In this document: in pieces, positions 1 through 6,784 of the stretch | Layout: each line of letters opens with the position of its first letter | How positions within the stretch are numbered: position 1 is the first letter of the stretch | Source: Ancylobacter amanitiformis | GTDB lineage: Bacteria; Pseudomonadota; Alphaproteobacteria; Rhizobiales; Xanthobacteraceae | Length of the DNA: 38,128 nt | Assembly (NCBI RefSeq): GCF_030814815.1 | Contig: NZ_JAUSVR010000027.1 | Coordinates: 1-38,128 of the forward strand | Reading direction: 5' to 3' | Translations under genes and position numbers: made by a program | Notes under the pieces: model-generated | Told to the model about the DNA's origin: nothing | Databases searched by the model: none | The model's input: the letters and a program-made list of their open reading frames with translations, nothing else

Positions 1-446
1 AGTTCGAGGAGTTCCTCGTCGTCGACCTGGTCGCACTTGTTCAGGAACACCACCAGAGCGGGAACGCCGACCTGACGGGCGAGCAGGATGTGCTCGCGGG
101 TCTGCGGCATCGGGCCGTCCGCCGCCGACACGACGAGGATCGCGCCGTCCATCTGCGCCGCGCCGGTGATCATGTTCTTCACATAATCCGCGTGCCCGGG
201 GCAGTCGACGTGGGCGTAATGCCGGTTCGCCGTCTCGTACTCGACATGCGCCGTCGAGATCGTGATCCCGCGCGCCTTCTCTTCCGGCGCCTTGTCAATC
301 TGGTCGTACGCCGTGAACGTCGCCCCGCCCGACTCAGCGAGAACCTTCGTGATCGCAGCCGTCAGCGACGTCTTGCCATGGTCGACGTGCCCAATCGTAC
401 CAATGTTGCAGTGAGGCTTCGAACGGTTGAACTTCTCTTTGGCCAT
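1..446 (-). CDS. tuf: Elongation factor Tu, N-terminal part (cut by window edge)
   Basis: EF-Tu is the GTPase that delivers aminoacyl-tRNA to the ribosome. The minus strand reads from an ATG at 446 into the window edge, giving about 148 residues that begin [20 protein letters not shown]. The G1 P-loop (GHVDHGKT), the switch I region (EEKARGITI), the G3 motif DCPGH and the start of G4 (NKCD) are all present in order, so this is the GTP-binding domain of a normal EF-Tu. An AAGGA ribosome-binding site lies about 10 bases before the ATG. The gene follows tRNA-Tyr and tRNA-Gly on the same strand, as in tufB-type operons, and is probably co-transcribed from the promoter at 941-969. The C-terminal two thirds lie outside the window. 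Confidence 0.97.
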   Translation of the reverse strand, partial: MAKEKFNRSKPHCNIGTIGHVDHGKTSLTAAITKVLAESGGATFTAYDQIDKAPEEKARGITISTAHVEYETANRHYAHVDCPGHADYVKNMITGAAQMDGAILVVSAADGPMPQTREHILLARQVGVPALVVFLNKCDQVDDEELLE

Positions 447-663
447 GACCTGTTTTCCTTCAGCAACGTCCCGACGTCGCGAAAATCGGGGCGTGGGATA
501 GGCGGTTTCCTGCAATTCCGCAAGTGCCGCGTTAAGTACCGCGTTTCGCATGCGCGCGCGAGAAGCTTGCCGCGCCCGTGGAGCCTGTCCCGCGCCGGGG
601 GAGCCTGCCTGCGCATCGCGCGCGGTGGAGCCGCAGCGGCATTCAGCGGTGGGGGATGAAAGT

Positions 664-737
664 TGGAGCGGGTGAAGGGAATCGAACCCTCGTCATCAGC
701 TTGGAAGGCTGTTGCTCTACCATTGAGCTACACCCGC
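664..737 (-). tRNA. tRNA-Gly (anticodon TCC)
   Basis: On the minus strand the sequence folds as a complete cloverleaf: acceptor GCGGGTG pairs with CACCCGC, the D-loop contains AATGGTAGAGC, the anticodon loop is CTTCCAA (anticodon TCC), and the T-arm contains GGTTCGATTCC. The 3' CCA is encoded. It lies between tRNA-Tyr and tuf, matching the tyrU-glyT order of the E. coli tufB operon. Confidence 0.97.
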
Positions 738-770
738 GAAGGTCGGGGTAAACATAGCAGCAATACGACG

Positions 771-855
771 TGGTGGGGGAGGTAGGACTCGAACCTACGA
801 AGGCATAGCCAGCGGATTTACAGTCCGCCCCCTTTGCCGCTCGGGACACTCCCCC
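771..855 (-). tRNA. tRNA-Tyr (anticodon GTA)
   Basis: The minus strand gives a class II tRNA of 85 bases with an extended variable arm. The acceptor GGGGGAG pairs with CTCCCCC, the anticodon loop is CTGTAAA (GTA), the T-arm contains GTAGGTTCGAGTCCTAC, and the 3' CCA is encoded. The long variable arm and the anticodon both point to tyrosine. Only 33 bases separate it from tRNA-Gly, so the two are almost certainly processed from one transcript. Confidence 0.97.
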
Positions 856-940
856 AGGTCACTCAAGGCACGTCGTGGTGGCCGGAACTCCGGCCGCGGG
901 AAGCATGTGGCGCCGAAGCACCGCCTCCCGTGAGGCGCGC

Positions 941-969
941 TTTATGGTGAGGTGCCCCGGCCCTGTCAA
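941..969 (-). promoter_or_regulatory. Sigma-70-type promoter for tRNA-Tyr/tRNA-Gly/tuf
   Basis: Read on the minus strand there is a perfect -35 box TTGACA (964-969), exactly 17 bases of spacer, and a -10-like CATAAA (941-946; 4 of 6 match TATAAT). The bases right after the -10 box are GC-only (GCGCGCC), a discriminator typical of stable-RNA promoters under stringent control. Transcription would start near 934, about 80 bases before mature tRNA-Tyr. The call is from inspection only. Confidence 0.7.
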
Positions 970-1038
970 CCCCGCCGGCCCAACATCCCCTGCCCCGGCC
1001 TTCGCGCCTGTGGATCGAATTGCCAAGCCGGACGCGCC

Positions 1039-1971
1039 ATGACAGAAGGCGGGGACACACAGAGCCAAGCCATGAACGATCGCCCCCGCCAGCCACCGGA
1101 CCGCCCCAACGCCCCCTCGAAGCCGGGCTTCGATTCCGGCGCCCGCGCGGCCGGCAAGGCGCGACCGGCGAAGAACTGGCACGACAAGGGCGGAAAGCGC
1201 GGCCCTGACAGCCGGCGCGAGCGCCCTGCCGGCCGGCCTTTCGGCGAATGGCCGGAGGACGTCGCCATACTCTATGGCTGGCACAGCGTCACCGAGGCGC
1301 TGCGCAATCCACAGCGCCGCTTCCGCCGCCTGATGGCGACCGAGAACGCGCTGAAGCGGCTGCAGGACGAGTCAGTCCCGCTCAAGGTCGAGCCGCAGCT
1401 CGTGCGCCCCGGCGAAATCGACCGCCTGCTCGAATCGGACGCGGTGCATCAGGGCCTGTTCGCCGAATGCGATCCCCTGCCCTCGCTCACCCTTGAGGAA
1501 GCGGCCGAGAACGACCTCGTGCTGGTGCTCGACCAGATCACCGACCCGCACAATGTCGGCGCCATCGTGCGTTCCGCGGCGGCGCTCAAGGTGGGGGCCA
1601 TCATCACCACCGCGCGCCACAGCCCCGCGGCGACCGGCGTGCTGGCCAAGAGCGCGAGCGGCGGGCTGGAGCATGTGCCGTTCTGCTTCGTCGGCAACCT
1701 CGCCCGCGCGCTGGACGACCTGAAGAAGCGCGGGGCGCAGGTGGTGGGGCTCGACAGCGAAGGCCCCGCCGATCTCGTCGACACGCCTCTGCGCGCGCCG
1801 GTGGCGCTGGTGCTCGGCGCCGAGGGCAAGGGGCTGCGCCAGCTGACGCGCCAGACCTGCGACACGCTCGCGCGCATCGACCTGCCCGGCGCCATTGTCA
1901 GCCTCAACGTCTCCAACGCGGCCGTGCTCGCCCTGCACATCGCCCGACGCGCCATCGGCGTGCGGAACTGA
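1039..1971 (+). CDS. rlmB: 23S rRNA 2'-O-ribose methyltransferase, RlmB/TrmH (SpoU) family
   Basis: SpoU-class SAM-dependent methyltransferase. RlmB proteins methylate the 2'-O of G2251 in the 23S rRNA peptidyl-transferase loop. The first 75 or so residues are a basic, Pro/Arg/Gly-rich extension. A SpoU substrate-binding domain (about 76-150) follows, starting ILYGWHSVTEAL, then the knotted catalytic domain (about 158-305). The three family motifs are visible: DPHNVGAIVRSA (Asn172, Arg178), VLGAEGKGL (260-266) and SLNVSNA (288-294). ATGs at 1039 and 1072 are both possible and neither has a clear Shine-Dalgarno. An upstream in-frame GTG at 952 is rejected because it lies inside the divergent tRNA promoter. 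The exact target base is inferred from family membership. Confidence 0.92.
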   Translation: MTEGGDTQSQAMNDRPRQPPDRPNAPSKPGFDSGARAAGKARPAKNWHDKGGKRGPDSRRERPAGRPFGEWPEDVAILYGWHSVTEALRNPQRRFRRLMATENALKRLQDESVPLKVEPQLVRPGEIDRLLESDAVHQGLFAECDPLPSLTLEEAAENDLVLVLDQITDPHNVGAIVRSAAALKVGAIITTARHSPAATGVLAKSASGGLEHVPFCFVGNLARALDDLKKRGAQVVGLDSEGPADLVDTPLRAPVALVLGAEGKGLRQLTRQTCDTLARIDLPGAIVSLNVSNAAVLALHIARRAIGVRN

Positions 1972-2325
1972 GCGCGCACAACCGGCACCGCTGACCGGAG
2001 CCGGCAACCGCTTCGCAGTGCAGCATCTGCCGCGTTACGACCAATTGCCAATCGTCAAACGCCACACTTTTCGCCAAGCTTTCCCGTGAGGCAGTGCAGG
2101 AATCAAAGAATTCCGCGCTCCACTGATCCGGGGAACGGCGCAAACCGATTTATTGCGGACCGTCACCGGGAGGAAACAGCCCGAGTGACCGGCGTTCCCG
2201 CAGGAACTCCCAAACTCGAACGACAGCACCGACGTGACTCCCAAGGCGGGAGTTCGCATTTCGACGCGCGCATTCTTGTGCGCGCCTGGCTATTCGCGCG
2301 GCATATTCTGGGGAAGGGAACGAAC
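1972..2325. other. Intergenic leader between rlmB and the MHS transporter
   Basis: No gene is visible in these 354 bases. Two small hairpins occur in the second half: ACTCCC/GGGAGT with a 5-base loop (2237-2242 with 2248-2253), and GCGCGCA/TGCGCGC with a 6-base loop (2266-2272 with 2279-2285). They would lie in the 5' leader of the transporter mRNA. They match no riboswitch class I can recognise. Confidence 0.4.
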
Positions 2326-3999
2326 ATGAGCGTAACGACGGCAGGTCCGACGACACGGTCCGGACCGATGACGCGGGAAGAGAGGAAGGTCATCATCGCC
2401 TCCTCCGCCGGCACGGTTTTCGAGTGGTATGACTTCTATCTCGCGGGCTCGCTGGCCGCGAATATCGCGATGACCTTCGTGCCCGGCAGCAATGACACGG
2501 CCAAGTTCATCTTCGTGCTGTTCGGCTTCGCGGCCGGCTTCGCGGTGCGCCCGTTCGGCGCGCTGTTCTTCGGACGCCTCGGCGACCTCATCGGCCGCAA
2601 GTACACCTTCCTCGTCACCATGACGCTGATGGGCATCGCCACCTTCGCGGTCGGCCTGCTGCCGAGCTACGAGACGATCGGCTATGCCGCTCCGGTGATC
2701 TTCATCATCTGCCGTCTGGCCCAGGGCCTTGCGCTCGGCGGTGAATATGGCGGTGCCGCGACCTATGTCGCCGAACACTCCCCGCATGGGCGGCGCGGCT
2801 TCTACACGTCGTGGATCCAGACCACGGCCACTGTCGGCCTGTTCCTGTCGCTGCTCGTCATCCTGACGCTGCGCCTGTCCATGTCGCCGGAAGACTTCAA
2901 CGCCTGGGGCTGGCGCATTCCGTTCCTGCTGTCGATCATCCTGCTCGGCTTCTCGATCTGGATCCGCCTGCAGCTCAGCGAATCCCCGGCCTTCCAGAAG
3001 ATGAAGGCGGAGGGCAGCCGCTCCAAGGCGCCGCTGACGGAGGCCTTTGGTCGCTGGTCGAATGCCAAGATCGCGCTTATCGCGCTGTTCGGCGGCACCG
3101 CCGGCCAGGCGGTCGTCTGGTACACGGGTCAGTTCTACGCGCTGTTCTTCCTGACGCAGACGCTGAAGGTCGACGGGACGACGGCAAACCTGCTGATCGC
3201 CGCCGGCCTGCTGATCGGCACGCCGTTCTTCATCCTGTTCGGCTGGCTGTCGGACAAGATCGGCCGCAAGCCGATCCTGATCGCCGGCTGCCTGATTGCC
3301 GCCGCCACCTATTTCCCGCTGTTCGAGAACATCGCCCGCATCGCCAATCCGATGCTGATCTCGGCGACGGAGAATGTGAAGATCGACATTACCGCCGATC
3401 CCGCCAATTGCGGCACGCTTTTCGACCCGGTGGGCGTGCGCGTCTTCACCCGTCCGTGCGACGTCTACCGCCGCACGCTGGCGACCAACTCGATGCACTA
3501 TCAGCTGCTGCCCGGCCCGGCCGGCTCGCCGGTCGTCACCACGGTCAACGGTACGCCGGTGGTTATCGCCGACACCGACAAGAGCGGCGCCGCGATCGTC
3601 GCCGCAGCGCAGGCCGCCGGCTACCCGAAGGTGGGCGACCCGTCGATCCTCAAGCAGCCGACCATTGGCGGCGTGCTGAGCGACAGCCGCTCGCTCGCGG
3701 TCATCGGCCTGCTGTTCATCCTCGTGCTCTACGTGACGATGGTGTACGGCCCGATCGCCGCGCTGCTGGTGGAACTGTTCCCGACCCGCATCCGCTACAC
3801 CGGCATGTCGCTGCCCTACCATATCGGCAATGGCTGGTTCGGCGGCTTCCTGCCGCCCACGGCCTTCGCCATCGTGGCGGCCTCCGGCAACATCTTCTCG
3901 GGCCTCTGGTATCCCATCATCGTGGCCCTGATGACCGTGGTGATCGGCGTGATCTTCCTGCCCGAGACCAAGGATCGCGACCTCGAGAACTGGCACTGA
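2326..3999 (+). CDS. MFS transporter, metabolite:H+ symporter (MHS) family, with large periplasmic insertion
   Basis: Predicted inner-membrane proton-coupled carrier of 557 residues. The start is well supported by GGGAAGGGAACG just before the ATG at 2326. The N-terminal SAGTVFEWYDFYLAG, the motif-A loop GRLGDLIGRK (83-92) between TM2 and TM3, the TM4 region RLAQGLALGGEYGGA, and the second motif-A loop GWLSDKIGRKP (306-316) are hallmarks of MHS carriers (relatives transport alpha-ketoglutarate, citrate, shikimate or proline/betaine). Twelve hydrophobic segments can be placed. About 118 residues (335-452) are inserted between TM9 and TM10, on the periplasmic side, with Cys362 and Cys378 that could form a disulfide. 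Substrate is not deducible. A strong terminator follows at 4127. Confidence 0.9.
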   Translation: MSVTTAGPTTRSGPMTREERKVIIASSAGTVFEWYDFYLAGSLAANIAMTFVPGSNDTAKFIFVLFGFAAGFAVRPFGALFFGRLGDLIGRKYTFLVTMTLMGIATFAVGLLPSYETIGYAAPVIFIICRLAQGLALGGEYGGAATYVAEHSPHGRRGFYTSWIQTTATVGLFLSLLVILTLRLSMSPEDFNAWGWRIPFLLSIILLGFSIWIRLQLSESPAFQKMKAEGSRSKAPLTEAFGRWSNAKIALIALFGGTAGQAVVWYTGQFYALFFLTQTLKVDGTTANLLIAAGLLIGTPFFILFGWLSDKIGRKPILIAGCLIAAATYFPLFENIARIANPMLISATENVKIDITADPANCGTLFDPVGVRVFTRPCDVYRRTLATNSMHYQLLPGPAGSPVVTTVNGTPVVIADTDKSGAAIVAAAQAAGYPKVGDPSILKQPTIGGVLSDSRSLAVIGLLFILVLYVTMVYGPIAALLVELFPTRIRYTGMSLPYHIGNGWFGGFLPPTAFAIVAASGNIFSGLWYPIIVALMTVVIGVIFLPETKDRDLENWH

Positions 4000-4090
4000 G
4001 CCTGATATCGGGCACAGGCGGCGTCGCGCCCGACCGGCGCGCCGCCGGAAGACCACAAGGCCATGGCGAACGACACGGCCACGGCGACCG

Positions 4091-4121
4091 ACGCGTGTTC
4101 TTCAAGACGCGTGTTCTTCAA
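4091..4121. repeat. 15-bp tandem direct repeat
   Basis: ACGCGTGTTCTTCAA occurs at 4091-4105 and again at 4107-4121, separated by one base. It sits just upstream of the terminator stem at 4127 and looks like a local slippage duplication in non-coding DNA. Confidence 0.85.
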
Positions 4122-4126
4122 ACGAC

Positions 4127-4155
4127 AAGGCCCCGTCGCAGGACGGGGCCTTTTT
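4127..4155 (+). terminator. Rho-independent terminator of the MHS transporter
   Basis: AAGGCCCCGTC (4127-4137), a 4-base loop, then GACGGGGCCTT (4142-4152), followed by further T residues. The 11-bp stem and T tract make this a canonical terminator on the plus strand, about 130 bases after the transporter stop codon. Confidence 0.9.
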
Positions 4156-4193
4156 CGTGTCCGCCACCCCTCGAGAAGGGTCCGCGGAATGGA

Positions 4194-4559
4194 TCAGAGC
4201 GCCGCGGAAACGACGATCTCGACCTTGTAGTCCGGCGTGGCGAGCGCGGCCTCGACGGTGGCGCGGGCCGGCGTGTGGCCGGCGGCAACCCACGTGTCCC
4301 ACTCCGCATTCATCTCGCCGAAGGTCGAGATATCGGCGAGGTAGATGGTGGTGGTCAGGATCCGGGTCTTGTCGGTGCCGGCTGCGGCCAGCAGCGCGTC
4401 GATCTGGTCGAGCACCGCCCTGGTCTGGGCGGCGACGCCGTCGCCCAGCGCAACCTGGCCCGCGAGATAGACGACGGAGCCGTGGACCACGGCCTGGCTC
4501 ATGCGCGGGCCGACTTCGATTCTCTTGATGCTCATCTCAGCAAAACTCTGGTTCGACAT
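4194..4559 (-). CDS. RidA/YjgF/YER057c/UK114 family protein
   Basis: Rid proteins hydrolyse reactive enamine/imine intermediates released by PLP enzymes, protecting central metabolism. This 121-residue protein is one chorismate-mutase-like Rid domain. It has the core GQVALGDGVAAQTRAVLDQI and the C-terminal PARATVEAALATPDYKVEI; the Arg in PARATVE corresponds to the substrate-carboxylate-binding Arg of active RidA. The family trimerises in the cytosol. Two starts are possible: ATG 4559, or ATG 4535 (MSIKRIEVG), which better matches the usual family N-terminus. Neither has a good ribosome-binding site. A terminator for the upstream operon ends one base before ATG 4559, so transcription may start very close to, or inside, the annotated 5' end. 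The exact Rid subfamily is uncertain. Confidence 0.88.
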   Translation of the reverse strand: MSNQSFAEMSIKRIEVGPRMSQAVVHGSVVYLAGQVALGDGVAAQTRAVLDQIDALLAAAGTDKTRILTTTIYLADISTFGEMNAEWDTWVAAGHTPARATVEAALATPDYKVEIVVSAAL

Positions 4560-4560
4560 G

Positions 4561-4594
4561 AAAAAACCGGCCGGCGCTGGGGAGCGCCGGCCGG
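4561..4594 (-). terminator. Rho-independent terminator of the Cys-rich/OmpA-like operon
   Basis: On the minus strand a 12-bp GC stem (CCGGCCGGCGCT with AGCGCCGGCCGG, 4-base loop) is followed by TTTTTT at 4566-4561. It lies 45 bases after the OmpA-like stop codon at 4640 and ends just before the ATG of the Rid gene. Confidence 0.92.
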
Positions 4595-4639
4595 TCTTGG
4601 TAGCACAGGAAGGCGTGCGACACGCCTATCGGGTGCCGA

Positions 4640-5266
4640 TCACTGCGGGTTCATCCAGGCCTTGCCCATCGGCCCCATCGTGCCGATGTTGAAGATCTGC
4701 ACGCGGCGGTTGATCGGATCATCCGGCTTGCCGGGCACCTGCAGCGCCTCCTGGCCGAGGCCGAGCGCCTCCAGACGGTCCGGCGAGACGCGGAACAGCG
4801 TCACCAGCGCCTGCACGATGGCGTCGGCCCGCTCCTGGCTGAGCTTGAGATTGTAGGCGCGGGTGCCGGTGGCATCCGTATTGCCGACCACCACGAACTT
4901 GTAGTTCCACAGGATCGGGTGGTGCATCGCGTCGGCGATCGAGCCCAGCGTCCCATAGGACTCGGGGCGAATGATCGACGAATTCAGCGCGAACTGGATC
5001 TGCACGGTGATCTGCGCCAGCTTGTCGAGCTTCTGCGCGATCGCCGACTTGTTCAGCCCGAGCGGCTGGTTCTGCGCCACCGCGTCCTGCGCCATCTTGC
5101 GCAGCAGTTCCACGGTCAGCGAGGGATCGTCATTGGTGACGCTCGACAGCCCCTGCAGGATCTGCTGGTTGTTGTCGGCGGTCTGGGCGCTGGCGCTCGT
5201 GGCGAGCGGAGCGGCGAGCGCGGCGGCGAGGGCAAGGCCCCCGACGAGACGGGTAAAGCGGGTCAT
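4640..5266 (-). CDS. Exported OmpA-like (peptidoglycan-binding) domain protein
   Basis: About 208 residues with a Sec signal peptide (MTRFTRLVGG, a hydrophobic stretch, then ATSASAQ). A middle segment of about 60 residues has no assigned family. The C-terminal OmpA/MotB-like domain (about residues 85-195) is recognised by GNTDATGTRAYNLKLSQERA and NRRVQI; the Asp of NTD and the first Arg of NRR match the diaminopimelate-contacting pair of OmpA and Pal. It probably sits in the periplasm and binds peptidoglycan non-covalently. There is no lipobox and no barrel. An upstream ATG at 5278 (MKQTM) abuts the GAGGGG ribosome-binding site with no spacing, so the ATG at 5266, 12 bases downstream of it, is preferred. 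It follows the Cys-rich gene by 22-35 bases in one operon. Confidence 0.85.
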   Translation of the reverse strand: MTRFTRLVGGLALAAALAAPLATSASAQTADNNQQILQGLSSVTNDDPSLTVELLRKMAQDAVAQNQPLGLNKSAIAQKLDKLAQITVQIQFALNSSIIRPESYGTLGSIADAMHHPILWNYKFVVVGNTDATGTRAYNLKLSQERADAIVQALVTLFRVSPDRLEALGLGQEALQVPGKPDDPINRRVQIFNIGTMGPMGKAWMNPQ

Positions 5267-5300
5267 GGTCTGTTTCATCCCCTCAGCGATGCCGTGTTCG

Positions 5301-5723
5301 TCAATTGGCCCAGCCGGCGTCGACCAGCGTCTGCTTGCAGGCAGGACGCACGACCTTCACCGAATCCAGCAGGCAGTCGAGGATGTTGGCATCGCCCGGC
5401 TTCACGCCCGAGCAGAACTGCTGCGCGCTCGCCGAGCACGCCTTGCCGGCATTCGCCTGCGCGGCGACGCGCTTGGCGATGCCGGTCTGAACGGCCGCGA
5501 AATCGTCGAAGCACTGGCGCGGCACCTGGTCCTGGTGCTGCGTGAGGCACTGCTGCATCTGACCGGTGCCGATATTCACCGTCGCGCAGAAGCGCTCGAT
5601 CGACGGGCCGCAGCTCTTGGCGATCAGCGCGCCAGCCTGGGCATAGCTCATGGTCTGCGCGGATGCTGCGCCGGACGTCGCCGCAAGCACCAGCGCACCA
5701 AGCGCAAAGATGGTTCCCTTCAT
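5301..5723 (-). CDS. Exported cysteine-rich repeat protein
   Basis: A 140-residue secreted protein. It starts MKGTIFALGALVLAATSGAASAQ, a clear signal peptide, with GGGAGGCGGG ahead of the ATG at 5723. The mature part carries two repeats of about 55 residues with the pattern C-x(6-8)-FC-x(11-13)-CL-x(10)-C, resembling the Cys-rich repeats of the Golgi-glycoprotein-1/FGFR-binding type (Pfam PF00839), which also occur in alphaproteobacterial secreted proteins. The eight Cys are likely paired in periplasmic disulfides. Function is unknown. The longer frame beginning at 5846 lacks a signal peptide at its start and is not preferred. It is the first gene of an operon with the OmpA-like gene. Confidence 0.85.
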   Translation of the reverse strand: MKGTIFALGALVLAATSGAASAQTMSYAQAGALIAKSCGPSIERFCATVNIGTGQMQQCLTQHQDQVPRQCFDDFAAVQTGIAKRVAAQANAGKACSASAQQFCSGVKPGDANILDCLLDSVKVVRPACKQTLVDAGWAN

Positions 5724-6167
5724 CACTATTCCCGCCTCCCAAGCGAGTGATCCCAGCGCGAAACAGCGCCAGCCCTCTGGCACGACGACACTCGCCGAAC
5801 CATGCGTCAATCCTGTCGCAGAACCGCGCGTCATGCGCAATGACACACGTCACAGCACTCAAAATTCGTCGCGGGAAGCCCGACATGCCGCCAGGCGAGG
5901 CAGCGAAGGACGGCACGAAGCGCCGAATTGAGCGGGTCGCCCCACCGCCGCGCCCATTCGCCATCGCGGCACGCCTGCCCCGGAAGCTGCGGAAAAGCGC
6001 GGCAGGCTTGACCGAAGGGCCTCTGTGAGAGAAGAAAGCGCCGCCGTACTTCTCGGGGGACGTCACCAGACCCGGCACGCGACCATCGCTTCATGGGACC
6101 ATCGATTGATGGAATGTCGCGTGGAGCGTCGCGGGCGCGAGAAAATCACCCCGGGAATATGCGTTTT
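5724..6167. other. Intergenic region, Cys-rich gene to tRNA-Thr
   Basis: No convincing gene is seen in these 444 bases. Short frames on both strands lack ribosome-binding sites and recognisable sequence. The region must hold the promoter for the minus-strand Cys-rich operon and the promoter for tRNA-Thr, but no clear -35/-10 pair is visible for either. Confidence 0.4.
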
Positions 6168-6242
6168 GCCGGCGTAGCACAGCGGTAGTGCAGCGGTTTT
6201 GTAAACCGAAGGTCGGGAGTTCGATCCTCTCCGCCGGCACCA
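6168..6242 (+). tRNA. tRNA-Thr (anticodon TGT)
   Basis: Cloverleaf with acceptor GCCGGCG pairing with CGCCGGC, D-loop GCACAGCGGTAGTGC, anticodon loop TTTGTAA (TGT), T-arm GGGAGTTCGATCCTCTC and encoded CCA. It reads Thr codons ACA/ACG. In the E. coli tufB operon the same anticodon is found in thrU, immediately ahead of tyrU; here it is 5.3 kb from tRNA-Tyr on the opposite strand. Confidence 0.97.
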
Positions 6243-6784
6243 CTCCCCGCGAGGGCGACGCCCACAGGCTCGCGCCTGCGCGCCGTCCTAAAGACGGTTA
6301 CCGCCCATCCTGCCCGCGATCGGACATGGCGTCGAACGCCACGATCATCATCCCGGCAAAGCCGAGGACATACATGGCGGACACAACCGTGATCGGTTCG
6401 AAGCCGAGAATGCTCATGGCGGGATATCCGGCGAGATAATTCCAGCGAAGTGGTTCCAGCGAGGCGATGCCGGGAGATATGGTTGCTCGGCCCGATCCCG
6501 CGAGAGGGCGCGGATGAGCCGGCCGGCCTTTGCGCAATTTCCCCCCGCCACCGCCCGTGCGATCGCGCCACGCGGCAGCCGAATGACGCGCGAGCCGCCC
6601 GCCCCGCATGCCGCCGTCCTGAGGTTCGAAAGAGCGCAGGCCCGCCGGCGGGACAAGGCGGAACGGCGGCACGCGCAGACGGCATGTCATTTTCACGGCA
6701 TGTCATTTTCTCGGCCTAAGGCACTGAGATTCCCGCGAATCAGCTATTGTCATCGCGAGATTCGGGCATTTGGGGATTCCGGCC
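6243..6784. other. Intergenic region after tRNA-Thr
   Basis: These 542 bases hold no firm gene. CCGTC/GACGG at about 6283-6297 could be a weak tRNA-Thr terminator. One small minus-strand frame (6298-6417) encodes a hydrophobic peptide and is listed separately with low confidence. The rest shows GC-rich frames without starts, ribosome-binding sites or recognisable sequence. Confidence 0.4.
6298..6417 (-). CDS. Possible small membrane protein (39 aa)
   Basis: An ATG at 6417 opens a 39-residue frame. It starts MSILGFEPITVVSAMYVLGF, continues with a hydrophobic run (AGMMIVAF), and ends in a charged DAMSDRGQDGR tail. One transmembrane helix of about 22 residues is plausible. No Shine-Dalgarno is visible, and the frame stays open upstream as a low-quality Arg-rich sequence. 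I do not recognise it. It may be chance. Confidence 0.25.
   Translation of the reverse strand: MSILGFEPITVVSAMYVLGFAGMMIVAFDAMSDRGQDGR

Noticed and set aside
90..659. 189-residue plus-strand frame over the tuf start
   Set aside because: It runs antisense to a certain EF-Tu sequence and has no recognisable family or ribosome-binding site.
952..1038. GTG start at 952 for rlmB
   Set aside because: The segment overlaps the divergent tRNA promoter and adds a Pro/Cys/Arg-rich stretch not expected in the family.
2290..4056. 588-residue minus-strand frame opposite the MHS transporter
   Set aside because: It is the mirror frame of a clear transporter; the charged, His/Arg/Asp-rich sequence is a GC-composition shadow.
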